Source: Proteobacteria bacterium DTSAM18
GTDB lineage: Bacteria; Myxococcota_A; UBA796; GCA-2862545
DNA: 64,000 bases
Assembly (NCBI GenBank): GCA_028767165.1
Contig: JARACJ010000011.1
Coordinates: 123,112 to 187,111 of the forward strand
Reading direction: 5' to 3'
Position 1 is the stretch's first letter, and each line of letters begins with the position of its first letter. Made by a program: the position numbers and the translations under genes. The notes beneath the pieces were generated by a model. That model was not told the DNA's origin. It saw only the letters and a program-made list of their open reading frames with translations, and did no database searches. Below are positions 55,076-63,602 of the stretch, one piece after another.

Positions 55076-56092
55076 TCACAGGGGACAGTGGCCCTGGTCC
55101 TCGAGGATCACCGCCACCACCTTGCCCTGGTCCACCACGAAGCGGGCCGCCGTCCAGAAGGGCGCCTGGTCGCCGGTGAGCTCCGCGGTGGCGTCCACCA
55201 CGGGCCAGGTGATGCTGGGCACCCCCTCTTCCTGCAGCCGGTCCTCCATGGGGAGGATGCGGCCGGAAGCGGGCAGGTCGAGCTCGAGGGCGTGGGCCCG
55301 GCCGGTCTGCACGAAGCCGAGGCCGCAGTGATCGTTGTCGATCACCTGGCTGATCTGACGGGCCATGAACTGGTTGCGGGTGTCCAGGATGAGATCGGCG
55401 GCGTTCGTGGTGAGGATCGCGCGGTCGTTGCCGTCGGTGGCGTGCTCCCGGCGCCACTCGGCCACCGGACCGTGGGTGTAGGAGACGTCCACCGCCCAGG
55501 CCTGCCGGCGGTTGTCGGCGAGGGTGTCGAGCAGCCGGCGGCGCATGTTGGGCGCGCAGGCCCGGGAGCTGTCGGTGAACACCTGGGACTCGGCGACCAG
55601 CCACGTCTCGTCGCAGGGGCGACCGGACAGGTAGGCGTCGATGTGGTGCTGAAGCTCGGCCGGGTACTCGAGGAACACGCACTCGAGGGCCGCGGACTGG
55701 GCCAGTACCTGCCGGTAGAACCTGTGGGTCCCGGCGTGCTGGTGTACCTCGCCCATCACCACCACCCCGTCGCCGTCCGGCAGGGCTGCCTGGGCCAGCT
55801 CGTCGAAGGTGGCGCCCACCTCGTCCGGCCCGACCACCACGTCGTCGGCGCCCGTGACCAGGTAGCTGTGGGGCAGCAGGAGCGGGCCGCTGTGGCCGAT
55901 GTACTCGTCCACGGTGCCCACGTGGCGTCCGGGCCACAGGGGAGGAGAGGTCGGGGGGATGTCCATCGGCATGCCCGAGGCGCGTTGCTGCAGGCTCATG
56001 GCGTCGGACGTCGTCGGCCAGGATGCGCCCAGGACGTACATGGCGCAACTCAGGGAGATCGAGGACAGCAGGACGACGGAGTGGACACGCAC
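55076..56092 (-). CDS. Exported ChaN/erythromycin-esterase-like superfamily protein
   Basis: 338 aa from GTG 56092, which gives a signal peptide (VHSVVLLSSISLSCAMYVLG); ATGs at 56155 and 56182 would place it inside a longer N-terminus, so the start is uncertain. VVVMGEVHQHAGTHRFYRQVLAQ and VFLEYPAELQHHIDAYLSG follow the Gly-Glu-x-His pattern of the ChaN/EreA/TraB group, where Glu and His are catalytic or metal-binding. A later Asp-His (NDHCGLGFVQ) may also take part. Activity and substrate not determinable. It stands alone, divergent from the gene at 56268. Confidence 0.6.
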   Translation of the reverse strand: MRVHSVVLLSSISLSCAMYVLGASWPTTSDAMSLQQRASGMPMDIPPTSPPLWPGRHVGTVDEYIGHSGPLLLPHSYLVTGADDVVVGPDEVGATFDELAQAALPDGDGVVVMGEVHQHAGTHRFYRQVLAQSAALECVFLEYPAELQHHIDAYLSGRPCDETWLVAESQVFTDSSRACAPNMRRRLLDTLADNRRQAWAVDVSYTHGPVAEWRREHATDGNDRAILTTNAADLILDTRNQFMARQISQVIDNDHCGLGFVQTGRAHALELDLPASGRILPMEDRLQEEGVPSITWPVVDATAELTGDQAPFWTAARFVVDQGKVVAVILEDQGHCPL

Positions 56093-56267
56093 GGGGCAAT
56101 CCAGAGCAGGCAGAGTTCGGATGTGCTGCTCATCGGACGGGTTTTCGGACCACATGTGCCTTGCAATCGCCGTTACGGGCATGTACCAATGGGCGTGGTG
56201 GGCGAAAACCCTTGGGCGCGGACGACGTCGGCGTCATGATGTCCACTCCACAAGGGGAGAACGCGGC

Positions 56268-57236
56268 GTGCGGATGATGTTCAGGCTGGCGCTGTGCTCG
56301 GGCGTGTCCGGTTGCTGGCTCACCCCGGCCGAGATCGAGCGGGTGAAGGGGGCGATCCCGCTGGTCGACGACACCTCCCCGGGCGAGACGGCGCACACCG
56401 GCGAGCCCTTCGCGGGCCCCGATCTCACCTGTGTCACCGAGGATCTCGGGTCCAGGGTGGGCACGGCCCTGTGGTCGGGGGACCTGTCGCTGCTCACGGA
56501 CGACTTCGAGTCCATGTGCTCGGAGCCGGGCTCCACCGGCAAGGACGTGGAGCTGCTGTGGACGCCGACCGTCGACGGATGCGCCGTGTTCACCGTTCGT
56601 GAGCCCGACGGCGGGGTGGCCGTCGACTCGGTGCTGTCCATCTGGTCGGCCTGTGACGGCGAGGAGCTCGTCTGCAACGACGACTTCGACTATCCCCTGG
56701 AGTCCACTGCGGATGACCCGGATCGCGACAAGCGGTGGTCGCAGATCCAGATGGAGGTGTCGGCGCAGGTGCCCGTCGTCGTCGTGGCCGACGGTTGGAC
56801 GGCCGAGGATCAAGGGGTCGTGGAGGTCCACGTCGATCTTCGGGACGACAGCCCGTCCGAGGCCAAGGCCGTGCTGGTCGACGACCTGCTGGCGGAGGGC
56901 AACCTGCTCGGGGCCGACCTCACGCTCATGCCCGAAGGCGCCAGCGACTGCGTGCGCCAGACCACGCACGACGTCGTGTACCGGTGGGTGTCGCCACGGG
57001 AAGCCGTGTGGACCTTCTACGCCGAGACGCCCCAGGACGACGAGGTGCAGACTGACCTCGCCCTGTCGATCCACGGGCTGTGCGACGGCCAGGAGCGCGT
57101 GTGCGTCGACGACTGGGGCACCGACGAGTGGGAGTCGCTCGAGCTGTTCCTGCACGCCGGTGAGGAGATCCTCATCCGGGTGGCCACGCCGGAAGGCACC
57201 GATCCCGGGCCGTTCCGGCTCGAGGCCTGGCGCTGA
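56268..57236 (+). CDS. Lipoprotein of unknown function
   Basis: 322 aa from GTG 56268 (GGGGAG 8 nt upstream). Signal peptide and lipobox VSGC near residue 16. Two similar halves of ~130 residues each show the pattern Asp-rich turn, Trp, Cys-x-x-x-x-x-x-x-C (SIWSACDGEELVCNDDFDY and SIHGLCDGQERVCVDDWGT), so the mature protein looks like an internal duplication with a disulfide-bonded, possibly Ca-binding loop in each. No enzyme motif. Convergent with the sulfatase-like gene, 3 bp apart. Confidence 0.7.
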   Translation: MRMMFRLALCSGVSGCWLTPAEIERVKGAIPLVDDTSPGETAHTGEPFAGPDLTCVTEDLGSRVGTALWSGDLSLLTDDFESMCSEPGSTGKDVELLWTPTVDGCAVFTVREPDGGVAVDSVLSIWSACDGEELVCNDDFDYPLESTADDPDRDKRWSQIQMEVSAQVPVVVVADGWTAEDQGVVEVHVDLRDDSPSEAKAVLVDDLLAEGNLLGADLTLMPEGASDCVRQTTHDVVYRWVSPREAVWTFYAETPQDDEVQTDLALSIHGLCDGQERVCVDDWGTDEWESLELFLHAGEEILIRVATPEGTDPGPFRLEAWR

Positions 57237-57239
57237 GGG

Positions 57240-58658
57240 CTACTCGAGGTAGCCCAGCTCCTCGAGCGCCTTGAGCATGTCGGCGTCGTCGTCCTTGGAG
57301 CGCACCCGCTCCAGGTGCTCCGCGTGGGCCTCGCCCATGGCCTTGATGGTGGCGGCCACCGGATCGGTCTCGGGCAGGGGCTGCAGATCGAGCTCGCCCG
57401 GGTCGGTCTGCAGGTGGGTCTGCAGCAGGTCGGCGTTCATCCAGTAGACCTTCTGATCGCCGTGGGTGTGCAGGGCGGCCATGTCGGCGCCCTTCTTGGG
57501 ATCGCGCACGCGCTCCTTGGAGTAGGAGGCCACGGGCACCGGCTCGGCGGGCAGGGCGCCGTCGCGGGCCAGGAAGAAGCTGTTGGTGGCGGAGAAGGGG
57601 CCATCCATCGCCAGGGGCTGCTCGGCGCGGGTGTCCATGTACAGGAAGGGCACCTTGGTGACGGGCTCCCAGGTGAAGCAGCCGTGGCGGAGCAGACGGT
57701 GCTCCCCGATGAACTCGCCGTGGTCGGAGGTGATGATCACGCGGGCGTCGTCGAGGATGCCGTGCTTGCGCAGCACCTGCAGCACGCCTTCGAGGGTGTC
57801 GTCCACCTCGTGGATGCCCCAGTCGTAGCCGTCGCGCACCGCGGCGAGGTAGTCGTCGGCGACCTGCTCCTCGAGCTCGCCCCGGATGTACTGGTGGTAG
57901 GTCTCGTTGAGGCCTTCCTTGTGCACGCCGAAGCGCAGCCGCGGGCGCTCGGGCACCCAGTCGATGCCGGCGGGGATGGCCGGGTAGGGATCGTGGGCGT
58001 CGATGAGGTTGATGAACATGAACAGGGGCTTGGAGGGGTCGACCTCCTCGAGCAGCGAGCGCACGCGGCGGCTCGCCGTCTTGCCCCGGATGGACATCAG
58101 GCCCTTCTCGACCACGACGTGGTCGAAGCCGCGCTGCAGGCCGGACTCCTCCCGCAGCGTGGGGTTGGCCGACATCATCGCGGTCTCGTAGCCCTTCTCC
58201 TTGAGGAGCTCCGACAGCACCGGGATCTCCTCACCGAAGGTCTGGCCCATGGCGTCGGACTCGTGCTCCGGCACCGACAGGCCGGTGAAGTAGGAGGCGT
58301 GGGAGGGGATGGTCCAGGTGGCGGGCGAGTAGGCCTCGCAGGTGTGGGACCACCCGTCCTGTGCGGCGAGCTTGTCGAGGTAGGGCGTGGTGGGACGCTC
58401 GTAGCCACACAGGGACATGCTGGCCGAGCGCACGGTGTCGAGCACGATGAACACGACGTTCTGCTGGGTCTGTTCGCCGCGCTTGCGGGCGCGGGCCTCG
58501 GCCCTGTCGCGCTTCTTGTTCGCCTTGCGGCCCTTGCGTGTGGGCGGGTCGGTGGGGTCTGCCTTGCTGGCCTCGGTGTTCACCGGCGCACAGGACTCGA
58601 GGGAGACACAACCGCCCAGGGACACGGAGAGGGCGAGGAGGGACAACAGCTTGGTCAT
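57240..58658 (-). CDS. Alkaline-phosphatase-superfamily (sulfatase-like) lipoprotein
   Basis: 472 aa. Lipobox GGC (Cys17), then a Lys/Arg-rich spacer (RKGRKANKKRDRAEARARKRG), then the catalytic domain. Metal site LDTVRSASM, active-site segment WTIPSHASYFTGL, and second metal motif SDHGEFIGEH. Where sulfatases have a Cys or Ser nucleophile (C/S-x-P-x-R), this has Thr-x-Pro-Ser-His, more like phosphodiesterase/phosphoglycerol-transferase relatives, so sulfatase activity is doubtful. Metal ligands are kept. The last residues LEELGYLE match the paralogue's tail. Last gene of the pair; its ATG overlaps the upstream stop. Confidence 0.85.
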   Translation of the reverse strand: MTKLLSLLALSVSLGGCVSLESCAPVNTEASKADPTDPPTRKGRKANKKRDRAEARARKRGEQTQQNVVFIVLDTVRSASMSLCGYERPTTPYLDKLAAQDGWSHTCEAYSPATWTIPSHASYFTGLSVPEHESDAMGQTFGEEIPVLSELLKEKGYETAMMSANPTLREESGLQRGFDHVVVEKGLMSIRGKTASRRVRSLLEEVDPSKPLFMFINLIDAHDPYPAIPAGIDWVPERPRLRFGVHKEGLNETYHQYIRGELEEQVADDYLAAVRDGYDWGIHEVDDTLEGVLQVLRKHGILDDARVIITSDHGEFIGEHRLLRHGCFTWEPVTKVPFLYMDTRAEQPLAMDGPFSATNSFFLARDGALPAEPVPVASYSKERVRDPKKGADMAALHTHGDQKVYWMNADLLQTHLQTDPGELDLQPLPETDPVAATIKAMGEAHAEHLERVRSKDDDADMLKALEELGYLE

Positions 58659-60274
58659 TCGGCGTATCCAAGGGCCTCGAGCTGCTGGCTGAGCTCGTCG
58701 TCGACCTCGGCCGCGGCGGCGGCCTCGTGGATCACGAGCTTCAGGGTGTCCTCACGCCAGGTGGCGAGGCGCTCGAGGAGGGCGTCCTGGCCCTGCACCG
58801 TGGTGGTGAGGGTGGGATCGGCGTGGCGGTCGTAGCAGCCCACCTGGAAGTACTTGTCTTCGGCGTCGCCCCCGATCCAGTCCTGCTGGCACATGTGGGT
58901 GGGGGTGTAGATGGCGCTGCGTTGGGAGTTGTTGAACCAGGTGTCGGCGTACACGGCCTCGTGGGGCGTGACGGAGCCCTCGCCCCGCACCAGCGAGGAC
59001 AGGTCGACGCCGTGGACCTGCTGGTTCTCGGACAACGGGCTGCCGATGGTGCCCATGAGGGTGGGCATGACGTCGATCTGGGAGGCCACGCCCAGGACCC
59101 GGTGGCCGTTGGCGACGCCGGGGCCCGCCATGATCCAGGGCACCTGGTTGGTGGCCGGCATCAGGTAGTTGCCGTGTCCCCAGCCGTGGTGGTCGGGGTA
59201 GTACATGCCCTCGCCGTGGTCGGCGACGATGACGAACAGGGTGTTGGAGCGGTCCATGCCACGGGCCTGCAGGCCTTCGTCGAGGGCCTTCACGGCCTTG
59301 TCGAACTGGTGCAGGTGGAAGCGGTAGTCCACGATGCGGTCGTCCAGGCCGTCTTCGGCGAAGCGCTTGCCCGCACCGCCCGCGCTGCTGCGGGGCTGGT
59401 GGGCGTCGAGCATCATGGCCCGGATGAACACCGGCTTGTCGGCGTCGGCGCCGTTCTTGTGGGTGTCGACCGCTTCGAGCAGGTGCTCGGCCATCTTGAC
59501 GCCCCGGTACTTCTCCGACCAGTCGATGCGGCCGATGCCGGGCTGGTACACGTCGTAGCCGGCGTTGAAGCCGAACAAGGTGGACAGGTTGGGGTTCGTG
59601 GAGCCGCCGATGGTGTGGTAGCCGCGGGCCTTCATGTGCTCGCCCATGGTGGTGAGCGAGGCCGGCAGGACCTGATCGTTGCGGCTGCCGTCCTTCTCGA
59701 CCATGTCGACGGAGACCGCGTGGTAGCCGGTGAGCAGGGCGGTGGAAGCGGCGCGGGTCCAGGGGGCGGCGGCGATGAGGTCGTCGAACACCACGCCCTG
59801 ATCGGCCAGCGAGGCGACGTGGGGGGTGACGGTGTCCGGCGCGCCCCAGGGGGTCATCTGGTCGCGGCGCACCGTGCAGCCGATGAGCACCACCACGTTG
59901 GGCAGGCTCGCGGGGGGCGCCACGGGTGTGGTCGCCTGCGCCTGATCGACCGGAGTGGGGGAGAAGCGGCCGGCCGCCTCGGGGGTCATGGGGATGGGCG
60001 GGTTCTTCGCACGCTTGCGTTCGCCGGCGTCGAGGGTGCGGTTGCGACCGGCACCCACGGCAGCGTTGCGGGACTTCTTGCCCTTGCGGTTCTTGCGGCC
60101 GTTCTTGCGACGACCCTTGCGGCCCTTGCGGTCGCCCTGGCGTGCCTGCAGCACGAACTCGTTGGTGGCGGGGTCTTCGGAGACCTCCTCCCACGGCATC
60201 GAGCACCCGTTGCAGCCTGCGACCGGCAGGGCGAGCCCCGCGAGCGCCATCAAGATCCACGTCCTGCTGACCAT
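58655..60274 (-). CDS. Divergent sulfatase-like lipoprotein with altered active site
   Basis: 539 aa from ATG 60274 (GGAGG just upstream). Signal peptide with lipobox VAGC, then a very basic stretch (GRKGRRKNGRKNRKGKK), then a Pro-rich spacer and the alkaline-phosphatase-like domain. The first metal Asp is Cys (IGCTVRRDQ for the usual LDTVR), the nucleophile segment is WTRAASTALLTG with no Thr-x-Pro, while VADHGEGMYYP and GWGHGNY are kept. So two active-site parts are changed and activity is uncertain. The C-terminus LEALGYAE resembles the neighbour's. The pair looks like a duplication with divergence. Confidence 0.82.
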   Translation of the reverse strand: MVSRTWILMALAGLALPVAGCNGCSMPWEEVSEDPATNEFVLQARQGDRKGRKGRRKNGRKNRKGKKSRNAAVGAGRNRTLDAGERKRAKNPPIPMTPEAAGRFSPTPVDQAQATTPVAPPASLPNVVVLIGCTVRRDQMTPWGAPDTVTPHVASLADQGVVFDDLIAAAPWTRAASTALLTGYHAVSVDMVEKDGSRNDQVLPASLTTMGEHMKARGYHTIGGSTNPNLSTLFGFNAGYDVYQPGIGRIDWSEKYRGVKMAEHLLEAVDTHKNGADADKPVFIRAMMLDAHQPRSSAGGAGKRFAEDGLDDRIVDYRFHLHQFDKAVKALDEGLQARGMDRSNTLFVIVADHGEGMYYPDHHGWGHGNYLMPATNQVPWIMAGPGVANGHRVLGVASQIDVMPTLMGTIGSPLSENQQVHGVDLSSLVRGEGSVTPHEAVYADTWFNNSQRSAIYTPTHMCQQDWIGGDAEDKYFQVGCYDRHADPTLTTTVQGQDALLERLATWREDTLKLVIHEAAAAAEVDDELSQQLEALGYAE

Positions 60275-60375
60275 CCATCCTCCTGCGCACGGCATACTAC
60301 ACTGCCACGCGACAGCCCACACCCCTGCAAGGGGCACCTGTGCACCGCACGAGGCGGGCGTACCCGGAGCGACGG

Positions 60376-60987
60376 ATGCAACGAGGAAAGTTCATCGTGC
60401 TGGAAGGCCTGGACGGCGCCGGCACCACCACCCAGACGGACGCCCTGGCGCAGTGGCTGAGGGAGCGCGGGCAGCGTGTCCTCACCACGCGCGAGCCCAC
60501 CGACGGCCCCATCGGCCGCACCATCCGGGCCACCCTGCAGGGCCGTACGGAGGAGGGGCCGGTGGTCGAGGCGTTTCCCTGGGCCTTCGCGGCCGACCGG
60601 GCCGATCACCTGCTGCGCAAGGTGGAGCCCGCGCTGGCACAGGGCACGTGGGTGATCTCGGACCGATACGTCCCGTCTTCGCTGGCCTACCAGTCCCTCA
60701 CGCACCCGTGGGAGGTCATTTTTGGTCTGAACGAGCACTTCCGGGTGCCTGATGCCCTGATCTACGTGCAGGTGGATGTGCAGACCTGCCTGCAGCGCAT
60801 GGCCACGCGGGGCTCCGCCGAGGAGCTGTACGAGAACGAGGCCAAGCTGCGCCCCATCCACCAGGCCTACGAGGACGTCATGGAGCGCCTCGCCGGCATG
60901 GGCCAGCCCGTCCACGTGGTGGACGGACGCCCGTCGGTGGAGCAGGTGGGTGCATCCCTTCGCCGGATCATCGGAGAACTGCTGTGA
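60376..60987 (+). CDS. tmk: Thymidylate kinase
   Basis: 203 aa, starting at MQRGKFIVLEGLDGAGTTTQ; ATG 60376 fits family length better than the earlier ATG. P-loop EGLDGAGTT (Lys of GKS is replaced by Thr, seen in some bacterial dTMP kinases), TREPTDGPIG, DRYVPSSLAYQ (Asp-Arg-Tyr) and a LID-like RGSAEELYE. Makes dTDP from dTMP for DNA synthesis. Its TGA overlaps the lipB ATG. Confidence 0.92.
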   Translation: MQRGKFIVLEGLDGAGTTTQTDALAQWLRERGQRVLTTREPTDGPIGRTIRATLQGRTEEGPVVEAFPWAFAADRADHLLRKVEPALAQGTWVISDRYVPSSLAYQSLTHPWEVIFGLNEHFRVPDALIYVQVDVQTCLQRMATRGSAEELYENEAKLRPIHQAYEDVMERLAGMGQPVHVVDGRPSVEQVGASLRRIIGELL

Positions 60988-61697
60988 TGAAAGTGCTTCG
61001 CCTCGAGGGCCTGAGCCCCTACACCGCCGTCCACCACCTGCAGGAGCAGCTCGTCGCCCTGCGTGCGGCCGACGAGGTGCCCGATGTGCTGCTCATGCTC
61101 GAGCACCCCGAGACCATCACCCTCGGTCGCAAGAAGGGCTCGGAAGCGTCCGTGCTCCTGGCGGATGACGTGCCGGTGGTGCGGGTCGAGCGGGGAGGCG
61201 ATGCGACCTACCACGCCCCCGGCCAACTCGTGGGCTACCCCATCGTCAAGCTCGGCGAGGGCGAACAGGATCTGTGGGCCGTGCTGCGGCACATGGAGGA
61301 GGCGCTCATCGAGGTGCTGGAGCAGCGCACCGGCCTGAAGGGCCACCGCGACGACCGCAACACCGGCGTGTGGCTCACCAACCCCGATGGTTTCAGCCTC
61401 AAGGTGTGCTCGATGGGCATCGCCTGCCGCAAGTGGGTCACCTGGCACGGCCTCGCCCTCAACCTCGACGTGGATCTGGCCGGTTTCGCCCGCATCCGCC
61501 CATGCGGCTTCGGCGCCGAGGTCATGACCCGCGTGGCCGACCACCACCACGATGTGGAGCTGCAGGACTGGGTGGGCCCCGTCGCACAGGCCGTCACGAG
61601 CCACCTCGGCCGCCCCTGGGATGGCGAGCTGGTGAACGTCACCGTCTCCAGCGTGGAAGACGCCGACGCCGTACTGCAGATGCTGCAGCGGGGTTGA
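60987..61697 (+). CDS. lipB: Octanoyl-[ACP]:protein N-octanoyltransferase LipB
   Basis: 236 aa from ATG 60987 (GTG 60984 possible). Family motifs: LMLEHPETITLGR, RGGDATYHAPGQLVGYPI (catalytic region with RGG and H-x-x-GQ), and the Cys/Lys segment around GFSLKVCSMGIACRKWVTWHG where LipB has its catalytic Lys and, further on, RPCGF (catalytic Cys). Transfers octanoate from ACP to lipoyl domains; LipA (45152) then adds sulfur. Confidence 0.95.
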   Translation: MKVLRLEGLSPYTAVHHLQEQLVALRAADEVPDVLLMLEHPETITLGRKKGSEASVLLADDVPVVRVERGGDATYHAPGQLVGYPIVKLGEGEQDLWAVLRHMEEALIEVLEQRTGLKGHRDDRNTGVWLTNPDGFSLKVCSMGIACRKWVTWHGLALNLDVDLAGFARIRPCGFGAEVMTRVADHHHDVELQDWVGPVAQAVTSHLGRPWDGELVNVTVSSVEDADAVLQMLQRG

Positions 61698-61751
61698 TCC
61701 CCACCGCCAGCGCATTAGGGGGCCACACCGACCTTCCACCGGAGTGCCCCC

Positions 61752-63074
61752 ATGCTCGATCCCCGTTTCGTCGCTGCCGAGCCCGATCTCGTCAAGCAAC
61801 ACCTCACCCGTCGCCACGCCGGGGATGATGCCTTCGCGTCCGTGGATCGCATCGTGGCCCTCACCGGTCGCCGCACCGAGCTCGTCACGGAGCAGGGCGA
61901 TCTGCGGGCCGAGCGCAACCGTCTGTCCAAGGAGATCGGCGGCCTGTTCAAGCAGGGCAAGCGCGACGAGGCCGAGGCCGCCAAGGCCCAGGTGCAGGAG
62001 GTCAACGCCCGCGTCGGCGTGATCGAGCAGGAGCTCGCGCTGGTCGAGGGTGAGCAGCGGGATCTGGCCATGCGCCTGCCCAACCTGCTCGACGACGCCG
62101 TGCCGGAGGGCGCCAGCGACGAGGACAACATCGAGGTGAGCCGCTGGGGCACGCCCCGCACCTTCGACTTCACCCCCGAGGCCCACGTGGAGGTCGGCGA
62201 CAAGCTCGGCATCCTCGACATGGCCAAGGCCGCCGAGCTGTCCGGCGCCCGCTTCTCCCTGCTCAAGGGTTACGGCGCCCGCCTCGAGCGCGCCCTCATC
62301 AACTTCTTCCTCGATCTGCACACCGGCGAGCACGGCTACACCGAGCTGCAGGTGCCGGTGATCGTCCAGAAGCACGTGCCCTTCGGCACGGGCCAGCTGC
62401 CAAAGTTCTCCGACGACATGTTCAAGCTCGAGCAGCCCCTCAACGGCTCGCCCGCGTACCTCATCCCCACGGCAGAGGTGCCCGTCACCAACCTGCACCG
62501 GGAGTCCATCCTCGAGGATGGCGAGATGAACCGGAAGTACGTCACGTTCACGCCCTGCTTCCGTTCCGAGGCAGGCAGCGCGGGCAAGGACGTGCGCGGC
62601 CTGATGCGCGTGCACCAGTTCCACAAGGTGGAGCTCGTGCAGATCACGCGCCCCGAGGACTCCGAGGCAGCCCACGAGGAGATGGTGGGCCAGGCCGAGA
62701 AGTGTCTGCAGCTGCTGGGCCTGCCCTACCGCAAGATGCTGCTGTGCGGCGGCGACATCGGCTTCGGTGCGCGCAAGTGCTACGACCTCGAGGTGTGGGT
62801 CCCCAGCCAGGACCGGTACCGGGAGATCAGCTCCATCTCCAACTGCGGAGACTTCCAGGGTCGTCGCATGAACACCCGCTGCCGGCCCGCCCAGGCACCG
62901 GGTGAGAAGAAGAAGGCCAAGCCCGTGTTCGTGCACACCCTGAACGGCTCCGCACTGGCCGTGGGGCGTACCATGCTGGCCCTCCTGGAGAACTACCAGC
63001 AGGCCGACGGGTCGGTCGAGATCCCCGAGGTGTTGCGCCCCTACATGGGTGTGGACGTTCTTCGCCCCCAATGA
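61752..63074 (+). CDS. serS: Seryl-tRNA synthetase
   Basis: 440 aa. The N-terminal ~110 residues form the long antiparallel coiled coil that reaches the variable arm of tRNA-Ser (DRIVALTGRRTELVTEQGDLRAERNRL...). Class II core: motif 2 PCFRSEAGSAGKDVRGLMRVHQF, and motif 3 LNGSALAVGRTMLALLEN. It charges both tRNA-Ser encoded just downstream and supplies seryl-tRNA. A single G-rich ribosome site is not clear; the GCCACACCG before it is weak. Confidence 0.97.
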   Translation: MLDPRFVAAEPDLVKQHLTRRHAGDDAFASVDRIVALTGRRTELVTEQGDLRAERNRLSKEIGGLFKQGKRDEAEAAKAQVQEVNARVGVIEQELALVEGEQRDLAMRLPNLLDDAVPEGASDEDNIEVSRWGTPRTFDFTPEAHVEVGDKLGILDMAKAAELSGARFSLLKGYGARLERALINFFLDLHTGEHGYTELQVPVIVQKHVPFGTGQLPKFSDDMFKLEQPLNGSPAYLIPTAEVPVTNLHRESILEDGEMNRKYVTFTPCFRSEAGSAGKDVRGLMRVHQFHKVELVQITRPEDSEAAHEEMVGQAEKCLQLLGLPYRKMLLCGGDIGFGARKCYDLEVWVPSQDRYREISSISNCGDFQGRRMNTRCRPAQAPGEKKKAKPVFVHTLNGSALAVGRTMLALLENYQQADGSVEIPEVLRPYMGVDVLRPQ

Positions 63075-63093
63075 AGAATGTGGCCCCAGACGC

Positions 63094-63121
63094 TTGACAG
63101 CCCCCTGCAGGGGGGGATAAA
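63094..63121 (+). promoter_or_regulatory. Strong promoter of the tRNA operon
   Basis: Perfect -35 TTGACA (63094-63099), 16-nt spacer, -10-like GATAAA (63116-63121). The spacer is a 14-bp perfect palindrome CCCCCTGCAGGGGG (63101-63114), and the stretch after the -10 is GC-rich (a discriminator of the kind found in stringently controlled stable-RNA promoters). Transcription should start a few bases before 63138. Confidence 0.65.
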
Positions 63122-63137
63122 CGGCGGGGGCCCGCTG

Positions 63138-63222
63138 GGAGGCGTGGCCGAGTGGTTTAAGGCTGCGGTTTTGAAAACCGCCGTACGGCAACGTACCGGG
63201 GGTTCGAATCCCTCCGCCTCCG
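63138..63222 (+). tRNA. tRNA-Ser (anticodon UGA)
   Basis: 85 nt. Acceptor GGAGGCG (63138-63144) pairs with CGCCTCC (63215-63221), discriminator G. Anticodon arm GCGGT-TTTGAAA-ACCGC, anticodon TGA. Long variable arm (GTACGGCAACGTAC) as in class II tRNAs, T loop GGTTCGAATCC. CCA is not encoded. Confidence 0.97.
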
Positions 63223-63241
63223 CTCTCTTTTACATTCCTGT

Positions 63242-63330
63242 GGAGTCATGACCGAGAGGCCGAAGGTGCTGGATTGCTAATCCAGTGTGGGGGGTAACTT
63301 CCACCGAGGGTTCGAATCCCTCTGACTCCG
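63242..63330 (+). tRNA. tRNA-Ser (anticodon GCU)
   Basis: 89 nt (CCA encoded at 63331-63333). Acceptor GGAGTCA (63242-63248) pairs with TGACTCC (63323-63329), discriminator G. Anticodon arm CTGGA-TTGCTAA-TCCAG, anticodon GCT. Long variable arm with TGTGGGGGGTAACTTCCACC. Confidence 0.97.
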
Positions 63331-63336
63331 CCATGT

Positions 63337-63410
63337 GCACCCATAGCTCAATTGGATAGAGCGTCGGACTACGGATCCGAAGGTTAGGGGTTCGACTCCT
63401 CTTGGGTGCA
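63337..63410 (+). tRNA. tRNA-Arg (anticodon ACG), copy 1
   Basis: 74 nt plus encoded CCA (63411-63413). Acceptor GCACCCA pairs with TGGGTGC, discriminator A. Anticodon arm TCGGA-CTACGGA-TCCGA; wobble A34 is expected to be deaminated to inosine to read CGU/CGC/CGA. Sequence identical to copies 2 and 3. Confidence 0.97.
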
Positions 63411-63419
63411 CCATCTCCA

Positions 63420-63445
63420 GTACCCTCAGCAGCTGCTGAGGGTAC
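63420..63445. repeat. 26-bp perfect palindrome between tRNA-Arg copies 1 and 2
   Basis: GTACCCTCAGCAG followed directly by its reverse complement CTGCTGAGGGTAC, no loop bases. It fills most of the 37-bp spacer. In the transcript it would fold into a hairpin with a tight turn and could be a processing signal; in DNA it can extrude as a cruciform. Confidence 0.9.
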
Positions 63446-63450
63446 CACCT

Positions 63451-63524
63451 GCACCCATAGCTCAATTGGATAGAGCGTCGGACTACGGATCCGAAGGTTA
63501 GGGGTTCGACTCCTCTTGGGTGCA
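63451..63524 (+). tRNA. tRNA-Arg (anticodon ACG), copy 2
   Basis: Identical to copy 1 across the tRNA and the encoded CCA (63525-63527). Spacer to copy 3 is 75 bp and different in sequence. Confidence 0.97.
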
Positions 63525-63602
63525 CCATTTCCTCCCTCCCGCGCTGGGCATCAGCCTTTCACGGGCGCCGGCGGCTTCGCAGGCACACCTCCCAGCGCAA
63601 CC

